From the NCBI GenBank assembly GCA_003219225.1, contig QHPZ01000067.1:1-8557 (forward strand): DNA of 8,557 nt. The letters are read 5' to 3'. This DNA is from Verrucomicrobiota bacterium. GTDB taxonomy: Bacteria > Verrucomicrobiota > Verrucomicrobiia > Chthoniobacterales > UBA10450. The notes beneath the pieces are model-generated. The model saw nothing but the letters and a program-made list of their open reading frames with translations. It did not search any database and was not told where the DNA came from. Of the stretch, positions 1 to 6,986 are shown piece by piece. The stretch's first letter is position 1, and each line of letters starts with the position of its first letter. The position numbers and the translations under genes were made by a program.

Positions 1-1
1 C

Positions 2-1429
2 GCCAGTGATCAGATTGTGCTGATGTCGCCGTGGTTCCGGCAAAGTTTCTCGCAGCTGCGCGGCGCAACCAAATGGGAAGAAAATCGCCTCATGCTGGCC
101 GGCCTGAGCCTCGCTCCAGGTCTCGACCTTCCGTCGATGACGGGCGACCTGTCGCACCTCGGGGAACAAAACATCGGTCTCGACTTTGATGTGGAAGTGT
201 TTGGCGGAAAAGTTCGCGCCGACATTTCGCATGAATGGCGCGCCGGCGCCAAGACTTGGAACATGGTCGGCTCGGCTGGCGATATTTCTCTCGCACAAAC
301 CGCCGAAGCGCTCGGTTTCGCGCAATCGATCAGCGGAATGTTGCACGCGTGTAATTTCACATTCCGAGGCAACCTGTTCGATCCGGCGCGCGCAACTGGC
401 TGGTTGTGGACGGAGCTGACCGCGCCTGCATGGCACGAGCGGGCGGCCGATATCGTGATGCTCGGGGCCACGCTGTCAGAACGCCAGATCCATCTCCAAC
501 AACTTTACGTCAAGCAGGGATCAAACGAGTTAACTCTGAGTGGCGAAGCTTCCTTCCCCCCCGCGTGGTCGAACTGGCCGAATGCGCGTCTGCGCGGCGA
601 CGTTTCGGCCGCGATCGTCGACCTACGCGAGTTCGCCGGGTTATTTGGCGCGAAACGCGACCAGTTCGCGGGCACGCTCACCATCGAAGGCACGGTCCAC
701 GCCCGGGAACGCGATATCCGCGGCCATTTTAGCGCGAGTGGTTCGGCGCTCACATTGTTCCAGAAACCGGTCGATCTGCTGAAGGCCACCGCAAAGCTCA
801 ACGGAACGCAGCTTGTGATTGAGGGGCTTGAGCTCGTCCATGCGGACGATTTCCTCCGCGCGACCGGCAAGATCGACATCTGGCATCCGCAGGATTCCCA
901 CGGCACAATTGACCTGTCGCTGCGGGATCTCTCGAACTATTTCCCGGCCGCGCCGGCTGCTTCTTCGCTGATCGCGCGCCTCCTGTTCGACGGCAGCAAT
1001 GCATTCATCGAATCGCTTCAACTCCATGACGGACCGCTCGCGATCGGCTGCGGCGGCACGTTCGATTTCGCCAGTATGCACAACATCGGCATCACATTAA
1101 CCCCCGATAATGTGTTGTTCGATCTCGGCTGGCTCGGCGTTTCTGATTGCGCTGGAGCGTTCCACCTTTTCCCGGCGCACGGCGACAAAATTCTGCCGCA
1201 AATCGAAAAAATTGATATACACGGCGACCTTTTTAGTGGCACGTGGCGGATCGGCCTGCGACACGACATCGGTCCGGATCAGGACTGGCTGCTTTGCGCG
1301 GGTGGCAACGGTCACGCGCTGAACCTTGCCGTCAGCGACGCAGAGATGGCCGGCTTCGCACGCTCGCCGCTGCGCAGTTTTCGCAGCGGCGAACCGTCAA
1401 CGCTCAGTTTATCGTCGGATCAGCCGTAG
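2..1429 (+). CDS. AsmA/TamB-like envelope protein, C-terminal part (5' end outside window)
   Basis: The frame is open from base 2 to the TAG at 1427-1429. The GTG at 17 and ATG at 23 are not convincing starts, because no ribosome site or N-terminal signal segment precedes them, so the gene almost certainly begins upstream. The visible 475 residues have no transmembrane helix or catalytic motif. They alternate short hydrophobic and polar strands with recurring patterns such as 'NELTLSGEASFP', 'GTLTIEGTVHAR', 'LRATGKIDI' and 'GPLAIGCGGTFDF'. This strand-rich style is typical of AsmA/TamB/DUF3971-type proteins, long periplasmic beta-structured proteins that bridge the inner and outer membranes of diderm bacteria and are linked to lipid transport or outer-membrane assembly. 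The family assignment is from sequence style only; the N-terminal anchor that would confirm it is not in the window. It converges on dnaE with 24 nt between the stop codons, and I see no clear terminator there. Confidence 0.55.
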   Translation, partial: ASDQIVLMSPWFRQSFSQLRGATKWEENRLMLAGLSLAPGLDLPSMTGDLSHLGEQNIGLDFDVEVFGGKVRADISHEWRAGAKTWNMVGSAGDISLAQTAEALGFAQSISGMLHACNFTFRGNLFDPARATGWLWTELTAPAWHERAADIVMLGATLSERQIHLQQLYVKQGSNELTLSGEASFPPAWSNWPNARLRGDVSAAIVDLREFAGLFGAKRDQFAGTLTIEGTVHARERDIRGHFSASGSALTLFQKPVDLLKATAKLNGTQLVIEGLELVHADDFLRATGKIDIWHPQDSHGTIDLSLRDLSNYFPAAPAASSLIARLLFDGSNAFIESLQLHDGPLAIGCGGTFDFASMHNIGITLTPDNVLFDLGWLGVSDCAGAFHLFPAHGDKILPQIEKIDIHGDLFSGTWRIGLRHDIGPDQDWLLCAGGNGHALNLAVSDAEMAGFARSPLRSFRSGEPSTLSLSSDQP

Positions 1430-1453
1430 TCTGGCGGCGCTCGGGTTTGCTCG

Positions 1454-4400
1454 TCACGAGCCACGAAGGTCTGCGCCCGCGTCCATGTGCAGCGCCGGTC
1501 CGTTTGTCCGATCAAACAGCAGCCGAACCGGCTGAGGCCCAGGCGAGCGGGCAAGAACCTCGTGCACCTCGCGCAGCTCTTCAGCCGTTGTGGCCGGGGA
1601 AAAGCGTAACCATATCGCCGCCTCTTCACCTGTAGTTGTCGATCTTTCGTTTTCGACAGCCATGCCGTTTTGTTTTTGAAGGTTAAGGACTTTGATTTTT
1701 TGCGCGATGGCGCGCGGCGCATCGTCGCGGGTATCAATTGTGCCCTGGAGCTCAATTACTTGGCCCGGAGAAAGCGCATCTGCGATCTTGACGTAAACGT
1801 CGTTCCAGATCACCACCTCGAGCACCGCGCTCAAATCTTCAATCGAAACGACCGCAAAGGGTTTGCCTTCCTTGCGCGTGAATTTTTTTTCCACCTGAAT
1901 GATGACGCCGGCGGTTTTGAACAGCGCGCGGTCGTCGAGCTCTTCGAGCGAAGCAATCGCCTGATAGTTTTTGCCAGCGAAAAGCTCCGCGTAAGAGTCG
2001 AGTGGATGGCCGCTCACGTAGAAGCCGAGCAGTTCCTTCTCGTGAAAAAGTTTTTCGTGTTCGCTCCAGGGCAGGACGGCGCGCTTCCGCATCGATGTCA
2101 TGGACGTTGTCGTCTCATCGAACAATGAGACCTGGCCGGCGGCGCGGTCGCGGTGCGCTGCGGCCGAGCACGCCAGGGCATCATCGATGCAGCCATAAAG
2201 CTCGGCGCGATCGCATTGGGTAAAATCAAACGCGCCGGCTTTGACCAGGCTCTCCAGCATTTTGCGATTGGCGATGCGCGAGCCAAGTCGCCCGCAGAAA
2301 TCCTCGAGCGATTTGTAATCCCCTGCCCGTTCGCGTTCTTCGATCGACAGTCGCATCGCGCTTTCGCCCACATGCTTGATTGCAGCCAGCCCGTAACGGA
2401 TGGCGTTGTAGCCGCGGTCGGTGACCGCGGCGCCGGGGTCAGCGACCCCGGCTACAGCTGCTTCCGGCGTGAATTTCAAGCCGCTCTTGTTAATGTGCGG
2501 CGGCAGGATCGCGATGCCCATTCGTTTGCCCTCCCCGACGAATACGGAAATTTTTTCCGTGTTGCTGATTTCGTTGCTCAACAGCCCGGCCATGAACTCG
2601 ACCGGATACCGCGCCTTCAGGTAGGCGGTCTGATAACTGATCACGCCGTATGCTGCGCTGTGGCTTTTGTTGAACCCGTAACCGGCGAATTTTTCCAGCA
2701 AATCGAAAATCGCATTCGCGTTTTTCTCCGGGATGTTGTTGGTGCGCGCGCAACCTGCGATGAAGTTCTTGCGTTCCTTCGCCATCTTGGCCTTGTCTTT
2801 CTTGCCGATGGCGCGCCGCAACAGATCGGCTTGAGCGAGCGAGTAACCGGCCAGCTTGCTCGCCGCCGCCATCACCTGCTCCTGGTAAATCATCACGCCG
2901 TAGGTATCGGCGCAGATTTCTTCCAGAAGCGGATGCAGATATTTAATCGGCGCTGTTCCCTTTTTCGCTTTTAGATACTCGGGAATGAGTTCCATCGGTC
3001 CCGGCCGATAGAGCGCGATCAATGCAATGATGTCGTCGAGTTTGCGAACATCGAATTGCTTCGAGAGGCTGGTCATCCCGCCGGACTCCATTTGGAACAG
3101 CCCGATGGTTTCGCCGCGGTTGTAGAGCACGAATGCGGCGGGATCCTCCAGTGGAATGTTCTTGAGCGAAAACTCCGGCTCCCGTCGGCGGATCAGATTC
3201 ACGGTGTCTTCGATGACGGTGAGCGTCTTGAGCCCGAGGAAATCCATTTTCAGCAGACCGAGGTCGTTCAACGGATCCATCGGGTACTGCGTGAGCACAT
3301 CGTTGCCTTTCACGTCGCGGCAAAGCGGGATGTAGTCGGTCAGGTCACGGTCGGCAATCACCACTCCCGCCGCGTGCATTCCGGCGTTGCGGGAAAGGCC
3401 TTCGAGCACTTTTCCGTACTCAAAGAGCTGTTTCGTCTGCGGCTCGGTTGCGATCGCGCGTTTGAGCTCGGCATTCTTTCCCGCCGCTTCCTCCAGCGTG
3501 ATGTTCAGCTCGTTCGGGATCATCCGCGCGATCCGGTCCGCATCGCGATAAGGCAAACCCATTACGCGCCCGACGTCCCGCACCACGCTTTTCGCCTTCA
3601 GTTTTCCGAAGGTAATGACCTGCGCGACGCGGCGTTCGCCATATTTTTGCCGCACGTACTCGAGAACTTCGCCGCGGCGTGCTTCGCAGAAATCTACATC
3701 GATGTCGGGCGGCGACACGCGATCGGGGTTCAGGAAGCGCTCGAAGAGTAATCCGTACTGCAGCGGATCGATATCGGTGATGCCAAGCACATAGGCGACA
3801 AGCGACCCGGCGGCGGAACCTCGACCAGGCCCGACCGGGATTTTTCTCTCCTTCGCGAATCGAATGAAATCCCAAACGATCAGGATGTAACTGACGAAGC
3901 CGGTCTTCTCGAGAACGCCCAGCTCGTACTCGAGGCGCTCGCGCAGTTGATTGTCGATCTTGGGGCGCTCGCCGTAACGCCAGGCCAAACCTTTCGCGCA
4001 CAACTCGCGCAAGTATTCTTCGCGCGAGACGCCGTTCGCGATCGGATACTCGGGGTATTTGGATTTGCCGAGCTCAATTTCCAAATCGCAGCGCTCCGCG
4101 ATGGCGAGCGTATTACTAATCGCCTCCGGGAAATCTTTGAACAGCTCGCGCATTTCTTCAGCGGATTTGAGATACAGCTCCGGGCCGTAGCGCAGCCGGT
4201 TTTCGTCCTGCACCATTTTGCCGGTGCCGATGCAAAGCATCACGTCATGCGCGTCATGATCGCTGCGCCGGAGAAAATGCACGTCGTTGGCGGCGACAAC
4301 GCCGAGGCCGAGGTCTTTTGCGATTTCTGGCAGCACGCAATTGCAGCGCCGTTGCTCCTCCAGCCCGTGATCGTGCAACTCAATGAAGAAATTTTCCGCG

Positions 4401-4906
4401 CCGAGGATGTCGCGATATTCCGCAGCAGCTTGCTTCGCGCTGTCGATCTTGTTCGATTGAATCGCCGTGTTCACCTCGCCGGCGAGACATCCGCTCAGCC
4501 CGATCAGCCCGATGGAGTGTTGCGCGAGCAGCTCTTTGTCGATGCGCGGCCGGTAATGAAACCCGTCGAGATGCGCAGCCGACACCAGCTTCACGAGGTT
4601 GCGGTAGCCGGCCGCATCGCGGGCGAGCAGCGTAAAGTGATAGGCCGCATCGCGCATCGACATCCCGCGCTCTTTATGCGAACGCGGCGCGATATAGGCT
4701 TCGCAGCCGATAATCGGTTTGACGCCCGCCTGCCGCGCTTCCTTGTAAAATTCAATCGCGCCGTAGAGATTGCCGTGATCGGTCATTGCCACCGCCGGCA
4801 TTTTCATTTCCGCGGCTTTTTTCATCAGCTCTTTCATCCGCACGGCGCCATCGAGCAGTGAATACTCGGTGTGCAAATGAAGATGAACGAACGAATCGCG
4901 GGGCAC
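1454..4906 (-). CDS. dnaE: DNA polymerase III subunit alpha (replicative polymerase, DnaE1 type)
   Basis: A complete 1150-residue protein, the normal length for DnaE, which is the catalytic subunit that copies the chromosome in the replisome. Domains in order: N-terminal PHP domain (about 5-215) with motifs HLHLHTEYS (8-16), D19, TDHGN (42-46), CEAY (68-71) and NDVHF (207-211); C-family polymerase core with GPGRGSAAGS (359-368), catalytic aspartates D401 and D403 in PDIDVDF, and the third, D555, in KMDFLGL, all at the same numbers as in E. coli DnaE; fingers with QMESGGM (605-611), YRPGPMEL (633-640) and YQEQVM (674-679); helix-hairpin-helix region (about 864-894); an internal clamp-binding motif QVSLF (925-929); OB fold (about 995-1075); and a C-terminal domain. 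The GTG start at 4906 is forced: an in-frame TAA lies 27 nt upstream, with no other usual start codon between. No Shine-Dalgarno is visible. Residues about 816-832 are an extra segment encoded by a palindromic repeat (2407-2456). An A8 run on the coding strand (1883-1890) encodes part of EKKF in the OB fold. Confidence 0.98.
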   Translation of the reverse strand: MPRDSFVHLHLHTEYSLLDGAVRMKELMKKAAEMKMPAVAMTDHGNLYGAIEFYKEARQAGVKPIIGCEAYIAPRSHKERGMSMRDAAYHFTLLARDAAGYRNLVKLVSAAHLDGFHYRPRIDKELLAQHSIGLIGLSGCLAGEVNTAIQSNKIDSAKQAAAEYRDILGAENFFIELHDHGLEEQRRCNCVLPEIAKDLGLGVVAANDVHFLRRSDHDAHDVMLCIGTGKMVQDENRLRYGPELYLKSAEEMRELFKDFPEAISNTLAIAERCDLEIELGKSKYPEYPIANGVSREEYLRELCAKGLAWRYGERPKIDNQLRERLEYELGVLEKTGFVSYILIVWDFIRFAKERKIPVGPGRGSAAGSLVAYVLGITDIDPLQYGLLFERFLNPDRVSPPDIDVDFCEARRGEVLEYVRQKYGERRVAQVITFGKLKAKSVVRDVGRVMGLPYRDADRIARMIPNELNITLEEAAGKNAELKRAIATEPQTKQLFEYGKVLEGLSRNAGMHAAGVVIADRDLTDYIPLCRDVKGNDVLTQYPMDPLNDLGLLKMDFLGLKTLTVIEDTVNLIRRREPEFSLKNIPLEDPAAFVLYNRGETIGLFQMESGGMTSLSKQFDVRKLDDIIALIALYRPGPMELIPEYLKAKKGTAPIKYLHPLLEEICADTYGVMIYQEQVMAAASKLAGYSLAQADLLRRAIGKKDKAKMAKERKNFIAGCARTNNIPEKNANAIFDLLEKFAGYGFNKSHSAAYGVISYQTAYLKARYPVEFMAGLLSNEISNTEKISVFVGEGKRMGIAILPPHINKSGLKFTPEAAVAGVADPGAAVTDRGYNAIRYGLAAIKHVGESAMRLSIEERERAGDYKSLEDFCGRLGSRIANRKMLESLVKAGAFDFTQCDRAELYGCIDDALACSAAAHRDRAAGQVSLFDETTTSMTSMRKRAVLPWSEHEKLFHEKELLGFYVSGHPLDSYAELFAGKNYQAIASLEELDDRALFKTAGVIIQVEKKFTRKEGKPFAVVSIEDLSAVLEVVIWNDVYVKIADALSPGQVIELQGTIDTRDDAPRAIAQKIKVLNLQKQNGMAVENERSTTTGEEAAIWLRFSPATTAEELREVHEVLARSPGPQPVRLLFDRTNGPALHMDAGADLRGS
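2407..2456. repeat. 50-bp double-hairpin palindromic element inserted in frame in dnaE
   Basis: Two perfect 9-bp hairpins sit head to tail with no gap. The first has arms GCCGCGGTC (2411-2419) and GACCGCGGC (2423-2431) around loop GGT. The second has arms GCCGGGGTC (2432-2440) and GACCCCGGC (2444-2452) around loop AGC. The two left arms differ at one base. The whole unit is bounded by TGTAGC (2407-2412) and its inverted copy GCTACA (2451-2456). It lies within dnaE and is translated as roughly VAGVADPGAAVTDRGY, between FTPEAA and NAIRYGLAAIKHVGE. Only one of the three frames on each strand is free of stop codons (TAG or TGA in the others), and dnaE uses the open one. The architecture is that of a dispersed bacterial palindromic repeat (REP-like or RPE-like). 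No second copy is seen in this window, so mobility is inferred. Confidence 0.85.
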
Positions 4907-5007
4907 TTTTTGACTTAAGCGCCTAAAGTTTTTTTAGCAAATTTTCGTGATTGCATCGCGCGCATTCGATTGGTAAGGAAGCGCGTGCGCGAGTCAGCGA
5001 GATCGAC
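4907..5007. promoter_or_regulatory. Divergent dnaE/glnB intergenic region
   Basis: These 101 nt separate the divergent starts of dnaE (minus) and glnB (plus), so promoters for both should lie here or partly inside the neighbouring genes. The left half is AT-rich, with a T7 run (4929-4935) and a small inverted repeat CTAAA (4923-4927) / TTTAG (4933-4937). TTGACT at 4910-4915 resembles a -35 box facing glnB, but the hexamers 16-18 nt downstream (around TTTAGC) match a -10 box poorly. No sigma-54 GG-N10-GC pair is present upstream of glnB. A role as promoter region follows from gene arrangement; no exact promoter is called. Confidence 0.4.
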
Positions 5008-5346
5008 ATGAAAAAACTCGAAGCGATCATCAAGCCGTTCAAGCTCGAGGAAGTGAAGGAAGCGCTGGCTGAACTTGGTATCGAAGGAATGACGGTGACG
5101 GAAGTGAAGGGCTTCGGCCGCCAAAAAGGCCACACTGAGATTTATCGCGGCAGCGAGTATACGGTCGATTTTCTACCCAAAGTGAAAGTGGAAGTCGTGA
5201 TGGCCGATGACATGGTCGACAAAGCGGTCACGGCCGTGGTTGGCGCGGCCAAGACCGGCAAAATCGGCGACGGAAAAGTGTTCGTGCTGCCGGTCGAGCA
5301 CGCGATCCGCATTCGCACGGAAGAGATCGGCGAAAAAGCGGTGTGA
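5008..5346 (+). CDS. glnB: Nitrogen regulatory protein P-II
   Basis: A 112-residue protein, the exact size of GlnB/GlnK. PII is a cytoplasmic homotrimer that binds ATP/ADP and 2-oxoglutarate and tunes glutamine synthetase, its modifying enzymes, NtrB or ammonium channels to nitrogen status. The sequence starts MKKLEAIIKPFKL and carries the family signatures: KGFGRQKGHTE (34-44), the T-loop YRGSEY (46-51) with the uridylylation target Tyr51, and the nucleotide-binding loop TGKIGDGKVFV (83-93), followed by the arginines of IRIRT (100-104). The frame is open upstream to a TTG at 4951, but the ATG at 5008 gives the canonical N-terminus and is preferred. Only a weak GCGAGA (4997-5002) precedes it. 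glnA follows 139 nt downstream on the same strand, so this is the glnA-linked PII. I use glnB rather than glnK because no amtB adjoins it; the two paralogues are hard to separate by sequence alone. Confidence 0.96.
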   Translation: MKKLEAIIKPFKLEEVKEALAELGIEGMTVTEVKGFGRQKGHTEIYRGSEYTVDFLPKVKVEVVMADDMVDKAVTAVVGAAKTGKIGDGKVFVLPVEHAIRIRTEEIGEKAV

Positions 5347-5412
5347 CTACACGGACCGCATTCAACTCATCACGCGATGGGTTGGCTCGGCTCTATTTAT
5401 TTTCAGCGGTTT

Positions 5413-5441
5413 TTGTGAATAACCGGCACGGTTGTTCACAA
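5413..5441. promoter_or_regulatory. 13-bp inverted repeat in the glnB-glnA spacer (operator or leader hairpin)
   Basis: TTGTGAATAACCG (5413-5425) and CGGTTGTTCACAA (5429-5441) are reverse complements at 12 of 13 positions, and the remaining pair is T/G, a wobble in RNA. The loop is only GCA. It begins 67 nt after the glnB stop and ends 44 nt before the glnA ATG. No T-run follows on either strand (CTTCTCC on the plus strand), so it is not a standard intrinsic terminator. It could be a dimeric repressor or activator site for glnA, or an RNA hairpin that partly separates or protects the glnB and glnA messages. An AT-rich TATTTAT (5394-5400) lies just upstream. The repeat is directly visible; its function is inferred from position. 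Confidence 0.7.
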
Positions 5442-5452
5442 CTTCTCCGCTC

Positions 5453-5477
5453 CTCAACATCCCAACTACTCAACATC
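5453..5477 (+). repeat. Short direct repeats in the C/A-rich glnA leader
   Basis: CTCAACATC occurs at 5453-5461 and again at 5469-5477, with the related CCCAACTAC between them at 5461-5469. The leader from 5438 to the glnA ATG at 5486 is almost free of G and has no Shine-Dalgarno sequence. It may be an unstructured, A/C-rich ribosome entry segment of the type used with ribosomal protein S1; this reading is an inference. Confidence 0.5.
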
Positions 5478-5485
5478 TAGTCCCA

Positions 5486-6907
5486 ATGGCCAAAGACAAA
5501 ACCCCATCCGACGTCAGTAAAATGATCAAAGACAACAATGTGAAACTTGTGGATTACAAGTTCACCGATCTGCTCGGCACGTGGCAGCATTTCACTACCA
5601 CACTGAGCGAGTATAACGACGATGTTTTTGCCGATGGGCTCGGCTTCGATGGCTCGAGCATTCGCGGATGGAAAGTGATCAACGCCTCCGACATGCTCGT
5701 GATTCCGGATGCAGCGACCGCGTGGATCGACATCTTCAATACCGAGCCGACGCTCAGTCTCATTTGCACGATTGTCGATCCAATCACGCGCGAGCCGTAC
5801 GATCGCGACCCGCGCGGCGTGGCGGAAAAAGCCGAGGCTTATTTGAAGAGCACCGGCATCGGCGACACCGCATTCTTCGGGCCGGAAGCGGAATTTTTTA
5901 TCTTCGATGAGGCGCGCTTCAACTACACCGGCAACGCCTGTTTTCATCAGGTCGACAGCGCAGAGGGACATTGGAATAGCGGGCGCGAGGAGTTTCCGTA
6001 CCTCGGCTACAAAGTTCGCGCGAAAGAAGGCTATTTCCCCGTGCCGCCGATGGACACGTTGCAAGACATCCGCAACGAGATGTCGCTCGAGCTGGAGAAA
6101 GCGGGCATCCCGGTGGACAAACAGCACCACGAAGTAGCGACCGCCGGCCAGGCAGAGATCGATGTGCGTTTCGCGCCGCTCAAACGCATGGCCGACTCGA
6201 TGCAGTACTACAAATACATCATCCGCAATGTCGCCAAGCGGCACAACAAGACAGTGACCTTCATGCCCAAACCGCTCTTCGGCGACAATGGCTCGGGCAT
6301 GCACACTCACATCTCGATTTGGAAAGACGACAAACCGCTCTTCGCCGGCAACGGTTATGCCGGGTTGAGCGAGACTGCGCTGTTTTTTATCGGCGGGATT
6401 TTGCATCACGCGCCTGCGCTCACCTGCCTGACGAATCCCACGACCAACAGTTACAAACGCCTCGTGCCCGGATTCGAAGCGCCAGTCAATCTCGCTTACT
6501 CGGCGCGCAATCGTTCCGCTGCCATTCGTATTCCGACTTACTCCGCCAGTCCAAAGGCGAAACGAATCGAATTCCGCACACCCGACGCCTCGGCAAATCC
6601 GTATCTCGCATTTTCCGCCATGCTCCTCGCCGGGCTCGATGGCGTCCAAAACCGCATCGACCCCGGTGATCCGCTCGACAAAAATCTTTACGAACTTCCG
6701 CCGGAAGAACTCGCCGAGATCGCGAGCGTGCCCGATTCACTCCGCGGCGCGATCGAAGCGCTCCAGGCCGATCACCAGTTCCTGCTCCGTGGCGACGTCT
6801 TCAATGCCGACTTCATCGCGAACTGGATCGACATGAAACAAAAGGAATACGACGCGCTGCGGCTACGCCCTCATCCCTACGAGTTCACCATGTACTACGA
6901 TGTGTGA
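5486..6907 (+). CDS. glnA: Glutamine synthetase, type I (GSI-beta-like)
   Basis: A 473-residue protein, the usual GSI length. It makes glutamine from glutamate, ammonia and ATP as a cytoplasmic dodecamer and is the main entry of ammonia into metabolism. Signatures in order: beta-grasp GFDGSSIRGW (53-62); metal-binding glutamates E134 and E136 in FFGPEAEFF; the ATP-region motif GDNGSGMHTH (266-275) with H273 and H275; the glutamate-binding stretch YKRLVPGFEAPVN (323-335) and ARNRSAAIR (340-348); RIEFRTPD (360-367) with E362 and R364; and the C-terminus EFTMYYDV. Tyr402 in NLYELPPEE aligns with the tyrosine adenylylated in enteric GSI-beta enzymes, so control by an adenylyltransferase (GlnE) and PII is likely. 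The frame is open back to a TTG at 5432, but the ATG at 5486 gives the normal N-terminus and lies past the inverted repeat. No Shine-Dalgarno is seen. It is the gene after glnB. Confidence 0.98.
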   Translation: MAKDKTPSDVSKMIKDNNVKLVDYKFTDLLGTWQHFTTTLSEYNDDVFADGLGFDGSSIRGWKVINASDMLVIPDAATAWIDIFNTEPTLSLICTIVDPITREPYDRDPRGVAEKAEAYLKSTGIGDTAFFGPEAEFFIFDEARFNYTGNACFHQVDSAEGHWNSGREEFPYLGYKVRAKEGYFPVPPMDTLQDIRNEMSLELEKAGIPVDKQHHEVATAGQAEIDVRFAPLKRMADSMQYYKYIIRNVAKRHNKTVTFMPKPLFGDNGSGMHTHISIWKDDKPLFAGNGYAGLSETALFFIGGILHHAPALTCLTNPTTNSYKRLVPGFEAPVNLAYSARNRSAAIRIPTYSASPKAKRIEFRTPDASANPYLAFSAMLLAGLDGVQNRIDPGDPLDKNLYELPPEELAEIASVPDSLRGAIEALQADHQFLLRGDVFNADFIANWIDMKQKEYDALRLRPHPYEFTMYYDV

Positions 6908-6986
6908 GATTACTGAGTGGTCTTCGCGAGCAGCGCCTGGTTTTGAACCTGCGTGAGTGACTCGCTGCGGCGGCGAAGCCGCGCGA

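Noticed and set aside
1449..1461. Small hairpin GCTCG-TCA-CGAGC at the dnaE stop codon, as a shared terminator with the convergent gene.
   Set aside because: The stem is only 5 bp, part of it is dnaE coding sequence, and no T-run follows on either strand.
2544..2560. Perfect 7-bp inverted repeat ACGGAAA/TTTCCGT within dnaE.
   Set aside because: It encodes the ordinary DnaE motif NTEKISVF with normal codons, so symmetry is probably a by-product of the protein sequence.
4959..4991. CGCGCA (4959-4964) and TGCGCG (4986-4991) as an inverted repeat upstream of glnB.
   Set aside because: A six-base match with a 21-nt loop in GC-rich DNA is expected by chance.
5424..5439. Possible sigma-54 promoter for glnA: GGCACG at 5425-5430, four bases, then TT at 5435-5436.
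   Set aside because: The nearly invariant GC of the -12 element would fall at 5437-5438, which read CA, and the bases are part of the inverted repeat. The match is too weak to call.
5477..6649. A 390-codon open frame antisense to glnA, and a 304-codon one antisense to dnaE (3947-4861).
   Set aside because: Both lie fully opposite strongly conserved genes and mirror their GC-biased third positions. Their translations show no recognisable domain.
6970..6982. GCGGC-GAA-GCCGC hairpin just upstream of the DUF998 start, as a glnA terminator or regulatory stem.
   Set aside because: It has only five base pairs in very GC-rich DNA, with no T-run and no second copy. Chance is a sufficient explanation.
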